From: Clostridia bacterium
GTDB lineage: Bacteria > Bacillota > Clostridia > Oscillospirales > Acutalibacteraceae
Assembly (NCBI GenBank): GCA_900769375.1
Contig: CAAGGN010000194.1
Span: forward strand, 1-5,411
Direction: 5' to 3'
Length of the DNA stretch: 5,411 bases
Shown: in pieces, positions 1-5,411 of the stretch
How positions within the stretch are numbered: position 1 is the first letter of the stretch
Layout of the letters: every line of letters starts with the position of its first letter
Notes under the pieces: model-generated
What the model saw: the letters and a program-made list of their open reading frames with translations, nothing else
What the model was told of the DNA's origin: nothing
Database searches by the model: none
Position numbers and translations under genes: made by a program

Positions 1-36
1 GTGTGCACAGGATGCACCGAAACGGAGTGCAGTGAA

Positions 37-255
37 ATGGGCAGTTATCTGCTTACAACAGGAAGTATAACCTATGCTATAAAAGGAAGAGATTTACTGC
101 GCAAGATGGGCTATAAAGCGAGAATTGAGCGCAGAACGGCAGGCGCGGGCAGTAACGGCTGTGGATACAATATTTTTCTTGACGGAGATATTAAGACAGC
201 AGAAGCGATACTCAAAGAAGCGGGCGTTAAAATCCTTCAAATAAATAAAATTTAG
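37..255 (+). CDS. DUF3343 family small protein (putative Se/S carrier-like)
   Basis: A 72-residue soluble protein if it starts at ATG 37. It resembles the DUF3343 (putative Se/S carrier) family: a short beta-alpha-beta pattern beginning YLLTTGS, an amphipathic helix around AIKGRDLLRKMGYKARI, then a single conserved-looking Cys in SNGCGYNIF (Cys42), followed by a final helix and strand. Family members are thought, mainly from gene neighbourhood, to carry or hand on sulfur or selenium through that Cys; direct biochemical proof is limited. The cysteine desulfurase next door fits this. ATG 37 is chosen because GGAG sits at 24-27, nine bases upstream, and the family fold begins right there. The frame is open back to base 1 and would add a Cys-rich stretch (Cys 2, 5 and 10), so a longer or edge-truncated protein cannot be excluded. 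In another frame a TGA at 33-35 could end an upstream gene. Family assignment is from recognition, not a search. Confidence 0.66.
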   Translation: MGSYLLTTGSITYAIKGRDLLRKMGYKARIERRTAGAGSNGCGYNIFLDGDIKTAEAILKEAGVKILQINKI

Positions 256-265
256 TTCAAATTGC

Positions 266-305
266 CGCTCTTAACAGTTTCGATATTACTGTTAAGGGCG
301 TTTTT
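266..305 (+). terminator. Rho-independent terminator after the DUF3343 gene
   Basis: Arms 266-277 (CGCTCTTAACAG) and 289-300 (CTGTTAAGGGCG) pair over 12 positions with one G-T wobble. The loop is 11 bases, and TTTTT follows directly at 301-305. The T-run is on the + side only, so it should stop + strand transcription. It begins 11 bases after the DUF3343 stop and ends 23 bases before the desulfurase start. It therefore separates the two genes or reduces read-through between them. Confidence 0.88.
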
Positions 306-314
306 ATATGTAAC

Positions 315-322
315 AGAGGTGA
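315..322 (+). promoter_or_regulatory. Ribosome binding site for the cysteine desulfurase
   Basis: AGAGGTGA lies six bases before the TTG at 329. It decides the start: the TGA at 320-322 is an in-frame stop inside this site, so no longer reading frame is possible. The next in-frame Met (residue 42) would remove the conserved N-terminal YFDNAATT motif. Confidence 0.8.
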
Positions 323-328
323 ATTGGA

Positions 329-1468
329 TTGATATATTTTGATAATGCGGCCACTACGGGAAAAAAGCCGCAAAGGGTTGTAAATGCCGTAAATAACGCG
401 CTTTTACATCTTTCGGCCAATCCGGGCAGAAGCGGTCATACTTTGTCCGAAATGACTGCATCAAGGGTGTTTTCGGTGCGAGAAAAAGTAGCGGGATTTT
501 TTGGTGCATCAGGACCCGAGAATGTGGTTTTTACCGCTAATTGTACCGCAAGCATAAATTACGTTATCAAGGGTGTTTTAAAAAGCGGTGATCACTGCAT
601 TATTTCCGATTTGGAGCATAACGCGGTGCTTAGACCGTTGCATAAATGGGGCATTAAATATGACGTTGCAGAGGTTTCTTTGATTGATGATGAAATAACT
701 GTTAACAACCTCAAAAATTTGATAACACCAAATACCAAAATGATCATTTGTACGGGCGCTTCCAACGTTATAGGAAGGATTTTGCCGATAGAAAAAATAG
801 GAGCGTTGTGCAAAGAAAACGGTTTGCTTTTTACTGTTGATGCCGCGCAAATTGCGGGAGTAATTCCCATAGATATGAAAAAAATGAACATTGATTATCT
901 TTGTATTGCTGCTCATAAAGGGCTTTATGCCCCTATGGGAACGGGAATTCTTGTAGCGGAAAAACCTATAAATAACACCATAATAGAGGGTGGAACAGGG
1001 ACTAATTCCCTTGAAATCACACAACCCGATTTCCTCCCTGAAAGGTTAGAAAGCGGAACGGTAAACGTAGCGGGAATTATGGGAATCGGCGCAGGAATAG
1101 ATTTTGTGAAAACACTTGGTGTGAACAAGATTCACAATAGGGAAATGCAGCTGCTTGCGCCCTTATACAATCGGTTGAAAAGCGATGAGAATATAATACT
1201 TTACACACCTGATTTTAGCGCCGAAAAATACGCTCCCGTTATTAGTTTTGATATTAAGGGACTAACTTCGGGGGAAACGGGCGATAAACTTAATAGAAGC
1301 GGAATTGCGGTAAGAGCGGGGCTTCACTGCGCGCCACTTGCTCATAAGAAAATTGGTACGCAAGAAAGCGGAACGGTACGAATTTCCCCCGGTATTTTTA
1401 ATACTCCGCGGGAGATTGATTATCTTATTGCCAAAATTCGTTTAATTTATAGAAATTATAATAAATAA
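329..1468 (+). CDS. Cysteine desulfurase, class V aminotransferase family (EF2568-like)
   Basis: A 379-residue PLP enzyme expected to remove sulfur (or selenium from selenocysteine) as an enzyme-bound persulfide, giving alanine. It has the full set of family motifs: N-terminal YFDNAATT (3-10); NPGRSGHTLS (31-40); His97 in LEHNA, which stacks on the PLP ring in the family; Asn146 in GASNV; Asp171 and Gln174 in VDAAQ, which contact PLP; Lys197 in AAHKG, the Schiff-base lysine; and Cys334 in RAGLHCAPLAH, the expected persulfide cysteine. A conserved C-terminal GTVRIS motif (348-353) follows. Length is full for the family. The DUF3343 gene just upstream is a common partner of this branch and points to a sulfur/selenium relay, but the intrinsic terminator between them argues against simple co-transcription. 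It starts at TTG 329. The EF2568-type label is less certain than the desulfurase fold; a SufS- or Csd-like role is the alternative. No SufBCD or IscU gene is visible here to settle the acceptor. Confidence 0.93.
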   Translation: MIYFDNAATTGKKPQRVVNAVNNALLHLSANPGRSGHTLSEMTASRVFSVREKVAGFFGASGPENVVFTANCTASINYVIKGVLKSGDHCIISDLEHNAVLRPLHKWGIKYDVAEVSLIDDEITVNNLKNLITPNTKMIICTGASNVIGRILPIEKIGALCKENGLLFTVDAAQIAGVIPIDMKKMNIDYLCIAAHKGLYAPMGTGILVAEKPINNTIIEGGTGTNSLEITQPDFLPERLESGTVNVAGIMGIGAGIDFVKTLGVNKIHNREMQLLAPLYNRLKSDENIILYTPDFSAEKYAPVISFDIKGLTSGETGDKLNRSGIAVRAGLHCAPLAHKKIGTQESGTVRISPGIFNTPREIDYLIAKIRLIYRNYNK

Positions 1469-1482
1469 TTATTAATTAACTA

Positions 1483-1512
1483 TTGCAAATCGGTAGGGAA
1501 TTGTGGTAAAAT
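1483..1512 (+). promoter_or_regulatory. Sigma-A-like promoter for cdaA-cdaR
   Basis: TTGCAA at 1483-1488 (-35), an 18-base spacer, and TAAAAT at 1507-1512 (-10) preceded by TG at 1504-1505, giving an extended -10 (TGnTAAAAT). It lies in the 79-base gap between the desulfurase stop and cdaA and predicts a start near 1519, with a leader of about 30 bases. That leader is too short for a riboswitch, so any control would have to act on initiation or in trans. Confidence 0.6.
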
Positions 1513-1533
1513 GAGATAGTATATAAAACTGTA

Positions 1534-1538
1534 AAGGA
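1534..1538 (+). promoter_or_regulatory. Ribosome binding site for cdaA
   Basis: AAGGA lies nine bases before the TTG at 1548. An in-frame TAG at 1545-1547 directly precedes that TTG, so this site and TTG fix the start. An ATG at 1539 abuts the site but reads only ATG-ATA-TAG. Confidence 0.7.
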
Positions 1539-1547
1539 ATGATATAG

Positions 1548-2468
1548 TTGGGCGCTATTTTTGATGCATTATATACCTTCTGGAATCAAATAGTTTATGC
1601 CATATCGAATATCAGATTTTTTGATATCATTGATATTATTGCTATTGCCTGGATAATCTATAAGGCAATTGGATTTTTGCTCGAAACAAGAGCAGGTCTT
1701 TTGGTTAAGGGCTTGACCGTTATTTTCGGAACATATCTTTTGGCAAATCTTTTCAAATTAACGGTTGTTAGTTGGCTTTTATCGGTAATCGTTGATTCTG
1801 CACTTGTTGTTATGGCAATTATTTTCCAGCCCGAAATTCGTCGTATGCTTGAAAAGGTTGGCCATACAAAACTTATCGGAAGCAAGAAATATGACGATGA
1901 AAGTGAAACCGTTAGGGCATGCATTGATTCCGTTACCAAGGCGGCGGGCGCTATGCAGGAAAGAAAGGTTGGCGCTCTTATCGTTTTTGAAAGAGAAACC
2001 CAGCTTGGCGATATTATAAATACGGGCACTGTTATAGATGCGGAATGCTCCGCATCCATGGTCAATAACGTTTTCTTCCCAAATTCGCCACTTCATGACG
2101 GTGCAATGATTATAAGAAACGGCAGAATTTGTGCTGCAGGTTGTATCCTTCCTTTAACCAATAATAACAATATTTCATCTCAACTTGGCACTCGCCACAG
2201 AGCAGCTATCGGTATGTCGGAAAATTCCGATGCCGTGGTTCTTGTGGTTTCCGAGGAAACCGGAACGATTTCTATCGTTCATGACGGCGAAATGACCAGG
2301 AACTATAATTCGGTATCCGCTTATGCAGAATTAAGCAAATACCTTTTAAACGACGAAATTGATAAAAAGGATAATACTATTATTTCTGCCCTTAAGGGCT
2401 TTAAGCTTTTTGGATTTCTTTCCAAAAAAGAAAACGGGGAAGGGCAGGTAGAAAAAAATGAAGATTAA
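1548..2468 (+). CDS. cdaA: Diadenylate cyclase CdaA (DacA), membrane c-di-AMP synthase
   Basis: Joins two ATP molecules into cyclic di-AMP at the cytoplasmic face of the membrane. The 306-residue protein has three predicted membrane helices (about 23-44, 52-69 and 71-92), then the EIRRMLEKVGH segment leading into the DAC domain (about 118-265). Both catalytic signatures are intact: SPLHDGAMII with Asp184-Gly185-Ala186, which binds metal and ATP, and GTRHRAAIG with Arg216-His217-Arg218. The following VVSEETGTIS strand is also typical. After about residue 275 there is a charged Lys/Glu-rich tail with no catalytic features, as usual for CdaA. Length and order match CdaA rather than DisA (no helix-hairpin-helix DNA-binding tail) or CdaS. 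It starts at TTG 1548, forced by the adjacent TAG. The reading frame overlaps cdaR by 11 bases, implying translational coupling and joint expression. CdaR, its known regulator, is the next gene. Confidence 0.97.
   Translation: MGAIFDALYTFWNQIVYAISNIRFFDIIDIIAIAWIIYKAIGFLLETRAGLLVKGLTVIFGTYLLANLFKLTVVSWLLSVIVDSALVVMAIIFQPEIRRMLEKVGHTKLIGSKKYDDESETVRACIDSVTKAAGAMQERKVGALIVFERETQLGDIINTGTVIDAECSASMVNNVFFPNSPLHDGAMIIRNGRICAAGCILPLTNNNNISSQLGTRHRAAIGMSENSDAVVLVVSEETGTISIVHDGEMTRNYNSVSAYAELSKYLLNDEIDKKDNTIISALKGFKLFGFLSKKENGEGQVEKNED
2446..2449 (+). promoter_or_regulatory. Ribosome binding site for cdaR inside the cdaA 3' end
   Basis: AGGT at 2446-2449, within the purine-rich run from about 2436, lies eight bases before the cdaR ATG at 2458. 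It sits inside the last codons of cdaA, so cdaR initiation is probably coupled to cdaA translation. Confidence 0.5.
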
Positions 2469-3783
2469 TCTTAAGAAAATTAATATCCGCAAGATTCTTC
2501 AAAATAAAAAATTCACTATTACCGTATCCTTGCTGCTTTCTTTTATAATTTGGATGAGCGCTATGATTAGGCGCAATCCTGTAAGGGACCAGACCTTTAC
2601 CGATATTTCCGCTACCGTTTCCATTGAAAATACTATGGTTAGCGAAATGGGGCTTGGTATAGTTTCAGATATTTCTTCGCAGAAATTTGCCGTAACCGTA
2701 AGCGGTCCCAACTATATTGTAAGTTCCTTAAGACCTGAGGATATCCTTCTTACTGCTTCCGTTACAGAGGTTAACGGCGCAGGCACATATAACTTGGAAA
2801 TCGTAGGAATGCAGAACAGCGCAAAATCGGGATACACCTTTTCATCAATTACTCCTTCGAGAATCGACGTCACCTTCGATTATATCGAAACAAGGGAATA
2901 TACAGTTGTTCCAAAACTTATAGGCGTAAGCGCGGTTAGTGGGCTTATTGCTGATAATCCGACCGTTACCAAACCTGAAGAAAGCGCAATTTCTATCAAA
3001 GGTCCCCGCGCTATTCTTGACCAAATCAATTCGGTTGTTGCTTCTGCGCAGGTTGATGAAGTTCTGGGCGCCACCAAGAGCTACGCTGCAGATATTCTGC
3101 TCCTTGATAAAGACGGAAAAACCATCTATAAATACGCTTCAAACGGCAAAATTTACGATGGCGATGAAAATGCGGTTGAAGGTACAAGTTTAACCCTTTC
3201 ATTTACCACTACTACCGTTACTCAGCCCATAGTTAAAAAGGCATCCGTTGATGTTCAGGCGGTATTTGCAAACAGACCGCAGGATATGAAGAATGAGGAT
3301 ATTAAATATTCAGTTAACCATAAGAAGGTTACCGTAATCGGTACACCTGAGGTAATCGACAATCTCACCGCCATTAACCTTTCACCCATTGATTTGAGAA
3401 GCGTTACCGCATCTTCAAATACTTTTGAGGTTTCGGCAATTTTGCCTGACGGCGTTAAACTTTTCGATAATATTGAGTTCTTTGCGGTTAGAGTTGATAC
3501 CAATGGTTATGTTGAAAAAACATTCACGGTTTCTGAATTTAAGTTTAGTAATGTCGCTAACGGTTTAGCTGCAAAAACAAACGGCAGTATCAGAAACGTA
3601 AAGATTTTTGGTAAGGCAAGTGTTGTTAATAAACTAAAAGATTCCGACCTCTATGCAGTTATAGATGTTGCCGATAAATCGGCAGGTCAGCATACAGTTG
3701 AAGCCATTATTAAATCGGATAAACAAAGTGGCTTCTGGCAGATAGATTCATATAGCGCTGCCGTGACATTAACGCAAAAATAA
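2458..3783 (+). CDS. cdaR: CdaR, YbbR-repeat regulator of CdaA
   Basis: A 441-residue membrane-anchored protein that binds CdaA and tunes c-di-AMP synthesis in other Firmicutes. A basic N-terminus is followed by one membrane helix (about 19-37, TITVSLLLSFIIWMSAMI). The rest is extracytoplasmic and built of four beta-rich YbbR-like repeats, roughly 45-142, 146-255, 262-347 and 353-440. Repeat ends are marked by similar strands such as ITPSRIDVTFD, SLTLSF, FFAVRVD and SAAVTLTQK, and a shared motif of the type VSGPNYIV / IKGPRAIL / VIGTPEVI / IFGKASVV recurs at about 81, 180, 293 and 383. The size is slightly under the roughly 480 residues of the Bacillus subtilis protein. A Thr-rich linker (about 249-254) separates repeats 2 and 3. 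ATG 2458 overlaps the end of cdaA. The usual third gene of this operon, glmM, does not follow. Confidence 0.93.
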   Translation: MKINLKKINIRKILQNKKFTITVSLLLSFIIWMSAMIRRNPVRDQTFTDISATVSIENTMVSEMGLGIVSDISSQKFAVTVSGPNYIVSSLRPEDILLTASVTEVNGAGTYNLEIVGMQNSAKSGYTFSSITPSRIDVTFDYIETREYTVVPKLIGVSAVSGLIADNPTVTKPEESAISIKGPRAILDQINSVVASAQVDEVLGATKSYAADILLLDKDGKTIYKYASNGKIYDGDENAVEGTSLTLSFTTTTVTQPIVKKASVDVQAVFANRPQDMKNEDIKYSVNHKKVTVIGTPEVIDNLTAINLSPIDLRSVTASSNTFEVSAILPDGVKLFDNIEFFAVRVDTNGYVEKTFTVSEFKFSNVANGLAAKTNGSIRNVKIFGKASVVNKLKDSDLYAVIDVADKSAGQHTVEAIIKSDKQSGFWQIDSYSAAVTLTQK

Positions 3784-3796
3784 TATATCACTAATT

Positions 3797-3827
3797 CTGC
3801 CTCGCTGCATAAAATGTAGCGAGGTGG
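3797..3827 (+). promoter_or_regulatory. Strong hairpin burying the ribosome binding site of the next gene
   Basis: Arms 3800-3810 (CCTCGCTGCAT) and 3814-3824 (ATGTAGCGAGG) pair over 11 positions with one G-T wobble around an AAA loop. The stem can lengthen to 14 pairs through C3797-G3827 with two more wobbles. The 3' arm contains the GAGGTGG Shine-Dalgarno sequence (3821-3827) for the ATG at 3833, so the folded form should hide it. It is not a good terminator: what follows is TGGTATTTATGG, with no T-run. It may instead shield the 3' end of the cdaA-cdaR message. Any regulatory role is inference. Confidence 0.6.
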
Positions 3828-3832
3828 TATTT

Positions 3833-4183
3833 ATGGTAAAAGGTATTCTTATTGCGGCTTTGCTTGTTCTTGCGGTTTCGGGGATTTGCGAAATTATTCA
3901 TTTAATTCGCTTGTCCCTTGTGTCAGATGGCAAGAAAAACACAAACTATGCCCTTGTGTTTTTAAGAAACGGAAGAGCGCTGTGTCAACTGCGTTATATG
4001 TATGAGCAGTTTTTATGGCAGGGCAATGCCTATGCAGATACCATAATAGGCATTGATTATGATTTGCGCGATGATGAACGAAAACTTTGCTATGAATATT
4101 CACGGAAAAAGAACATAATTATCGTTATCCCCGAGATGCTTGGCGGGGTATTAGATACACTTTATAACAATGAGGAAAATTAA
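3833..4183 (+). CDS. Hypothetical single-pass membrane protein
   Basis: I do not recognise a named family. The 116-residue protein has a short N-terminus, one hydrophobic segment (about 4-25, GILIAALLVLAVSGICEIIH), then a basic turn (RLSLVSDGKK) and a predicted alpha/beta domain of about 80 residues that is probably cytoplasmic. That domain has the order strand (YALVFLRN), helix (ALCQLRYMYEQFLWQ), strand (DTIIGIDYDL), helix (DDERKLCYEYSRKK), strand (NIIIVIP). The order, with an acidic run at the end of the second strand, loosely recalls the first half of a GT-A glycosyltransferase-like fold, but no catalytic signature is complete, so no function is assigned. The start is ATG 3833, served by GAGGTGG at 3821-3827. 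A GTG at 3824 is in frame but lies inside that site. It ends two bases before the recD2 start, suggesting co-translation. Confidence 0.83.
   Translation: MVKGILIAALLVLAVSGICEIIHLIRLSLVSDGKKNTNYALVFLRNGRALCQLRYMYEQFLWQGNAYADTIIGIDYDLRDDERKLCYEYSRKKNIIIVIPEMLGGVLDTLYNNEEN
4173..4176 (+). promoter_or_regulatory. Ribosome binding site for the RecD2-like gene
   Basis: AGGA lies nine bases before TTG 4186, inside the last codons of the preceding membrane-protein gene. An in-frame TGA at 4171-4173 blocks any start upstream of this point, and no ATG or GTG falls between it and the TTG. The TTG start is therefore well supported. Confidence 0.65.
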
Positions 4184-4185
4184 AA

Positions 4186-5411
4186 TTGTCTGAAAACGAA
4201 ATTTTTGATTCAAGGGAAGAACTAAGCGGTATAGTTGAAAAAATTACATATGCAAATGAAACAAACGGCTATACCGTAGCCGTTTTACGTTGCGGAAGGG
4301 AAAGGATTACCATAGTTGGTACCTTTCCTTTTTTAAGCGAGGGCGAAACCCTTAAGCTTACGGGCAATTTTATCGTTCATCCAACCTACGGAAGCCAGTT
4401 TGCCGCTACCGGATTTGAAAGAACGGCGCCCTCAAGTGTAGCAGGAATTTTAAGATATCTTTCAACGGGTGTCATAAAGGGAGTAGGGCCTTCGACTGCT
4501 ACTAAGATAGTGGAAAAATTCGGCGCAGATTCTCTCGATATTATTCAAAATCACCCCGAAGAATTGGCGGAGATAAGGGGTATTTCCCTGCAAAAAGCAT
4601 ATTCTATAAGCGAAGAATACGGAAAACAGTTTGGTATTCGTGATGTTATGCTTTTGCTTTCGCCCTATGAAATCGGCGTAGAAAAATGCGCAATGATTTA
4701 TAAGGAACTTGGAAAAGACGCCACGGAGAGAATTAAAGAAAATCCATACATACTCTGCCAAGGCGATATGGAAATTTCCTTTGAAAAAGCCGAAACTATC
4801 GCCGCGGATTTCGGCATTTCACCCGATAACGAATTGCGGCTTTCTGCAGGGGTTGAATATATACTGCGGAAAAATCTTATGAATGGACACACCTGTCTTC
4901 CGAGAAAGAAACTTGTTGCCGTTGCTATTGAACTTTTAGAAAGTGATTTTCACCGAATCGAGAATATTTGCGATAAAATGGTTGAGCATCTGATAGTAAT
5001 GTCTAAGCGTATCGGTGATGAAGAATTTTTGGCATTGCCTGATTATTACTATGCAGAGGAATATATTGCGGCGCGACTTTCGGCAGTCAGTCGTAATATT
5101 AAAATTGCTGATATTATTGATGACCTTGAAATCGATTATATTGAAAATAAACTTGGTATTAAATTTGAAGATTTGCAAAGGGAGGCCGTGAAAAAGGCCT
5201 TTGATAGCGGAGTTCTTGTTTTAACGGGCGGTCCGGGAACGGGTAAAACTACAACCCTTAATGCAATTATCCGCCTTTTTGAAATGCGGGATATGAATAT
5301 ACAGTTGGCTGCGCCCACCGGAAGAGCCGCCAAGCGTATGACCGAGCTTACGGGCAGAGAAGCCAAAACCATTCACCGACTTTTAGAGGCGGAGTGGGGA
5401 GCAGGCGGAAA
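4186..5411 (+). CDS. recD2: RecD2-like ATP-dependent 5'-3' DNA helicase (partial, 3' end outside window)
   Basis: The first 408 codons of a superfamily 1B helicase, open to the window edge. RecD2 proteins are usually about 720-850 residues, so roughly the N-terminal half is here. In order: an OB-like N-terminal domain (about 12-85, LSGIVEKITYANETNGYTV onwards); a helix-hairpin-helix region (about 95-113, GVIKGVGPSTATKIVEKFG) and a second, weaker one (about 123-141); a helical linker; Gln331 in KFEDLQREAV as the Q motif; Walker A GGPGTGKTT (348-356, Lys354); motif Ia APTGRAAKRM (376-385); and TIHRLLE (395-401). Walker B and motifs III-VI lie beyond the edge. The long N-terminal OB/helix-hairpin-helix region marks RecD2, which acts without RecBC, rather than the RecD of RecBCD. 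RecD2 is linked to DNA repair and replication-fork stability. It starts at TTG 4186, two bases after the preceding stop, so it is probably in one transcript with that gene. Confidence 0.92.
   Translation, partial: MSENEIFDSREELSGIVEKITYANETNGYTVAVLRCGRERITIVGTFPFLSEGETLKLTGNFIVHPTYGSQFAATGFERTAPSSVAGILRYLSTGVIKGVGPSTATKIVEKFGADSLDIIQNHPEELAEIRGISLQKAYSISEEYGKQFGIRDVMLLLSPYEIGVEKCAMIYKELGKDATERIKENPYILCQGDMEISFEKAETIAADFGISPDNELRLSAGVEYILRKNLMNGHTCLPRKKLVAVAIELLESDFHRIENICDKMVEHLIVMSKRIGDEEFLALPDYYYAEEYIAARLSAVSRNIKIADIIDDLEIDYIENKLGIKFEDLQREAVKKAFDSGVLVLTGGPGTGKTTTLNAIIRLFEMRDMNIQLAAPTGRAAKRMTELTGREAKTIHRLLEAEWGAGG

Noticed and set aside
278..310. Possible promoter for the desulfurase using TATATG at 305-310
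   Set aside because: No acceptable -35 hexamer lies at 16-18 bases; the match is no better than expected in AT-rich sequence beside a terminator.
578..1024. Long minus-strand open frame opposite the cysteine desulfurase
   Set aside because: It lies entirely antisense to a gene with a full set of conserved motifs, its composition is that of a shadow frame, and it shows no recognisable family.
1455..1482. AT-rich near-palindrome at the end of the desulfurase gene as a terminator
   Set aside because: It has no GC-rich stem and no T-run, so it would not form a stable hairpin.
1539..1547. Two-codon mini-ORF (ATG-ATA-TAG) directly before the cdaA start
   Set aside because: The ATG touches the ribosome binding site with no spacing, so initiation there is unlikely; its stop serves only to force the TTG start.
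1513..1547. c-di-AMP (ydaO-type) riboswitch or other leader element before cdaA
   Set aside because: The leader after the predicted promoter is only about 30 bases and has no fold or conserved core of that kind.
1658..2096. Overlapping minus-strand open frames opposite cdaA
   Set aside because: Shadows of the intact DAC domain coding sequence; no ribosome binding site or recognisable protein.
3763..3789. Possible promoter (GTGACA with TAATAT or TATATC) at the end of cdaR
   Set aside because: Spacers of 12 to 15 bases are too short for a convincing sigma-A promoter.
4462..5372. Several minus-strand open frames opposite recD2
   Set aside because: They lie inside the helicase coding region, whose + strand translation has continuous OB, helix-hairpin-helix and Walker A signatures.

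Overview
The window looks like a chromosomal housekeeping segment of a low-to-moderate-GC Firmicute, most likely a Clostridia (Oscillospiraceae/Ruminococcaceae-type) anaerobe. The grounds are the CdaA-CdaR c-di-AMP pair, the EF2568-type cysteine desulfurase next to a DUF3343 (putative Se/S carrier) gene, a RecD2-type helicase, strong AGGAGG-like ribosome binding sites and frequent TTG starts. All genes are on the + strand and tightly packed. I saw no mobile element, CRISPR array, tRNA or rRNA.

Layout. Positions 1-255 hold a small DUF3343-like protein whose 5' end lies at or near the window edge. A textbook intrinsic terminator (266-305) follows. Positions 329-1468 encode a PLP-dependent cysteine desulfurase (class V aminotransferase fold). 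Together the first two genes suggest a sulfur/selenium mobilisation module. A short gap with a good sigma-A-like promoter (1483-1512) opens the next unit: cdaA (1548-2468, diadenylate cyclase) overlaps cdaR (2458-3783, membrane-anchored YbbR-repeat regulator) by 11 bases. In many Firmicutes glmM comes next. Here there is instead a 48-base gap with a strong hairpin that buries a ribosome binding site, a 116-residue single-pass membrane protein of unknown function (3833-4183), and the first 408 codons of a RecD2-like helicase (4186 to beyond the window end).

How the genes work together. CdaA and CdaR form the membrane c-di-AMP synthase and its regulator, tied in other Firmicutes to cell-wall and potassium homeostasis. 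The small membrane protein and RecD2 follow at short spacing, so they may share the cdaA transcript, but nothing in the sequence ties their function to c-di-AMP. Three of the five genes (desulfurase, cdaA, recD2) have TTG as the only plausible start, because in-frame stops lie just upstream.

No clearly new system is visible. The points most worth a second look are the Shine-Dalgarno-burying hairpin before the unknown membrane protein, the terminator inside the putative Se/S module, and the absence of glmM after cdaR.
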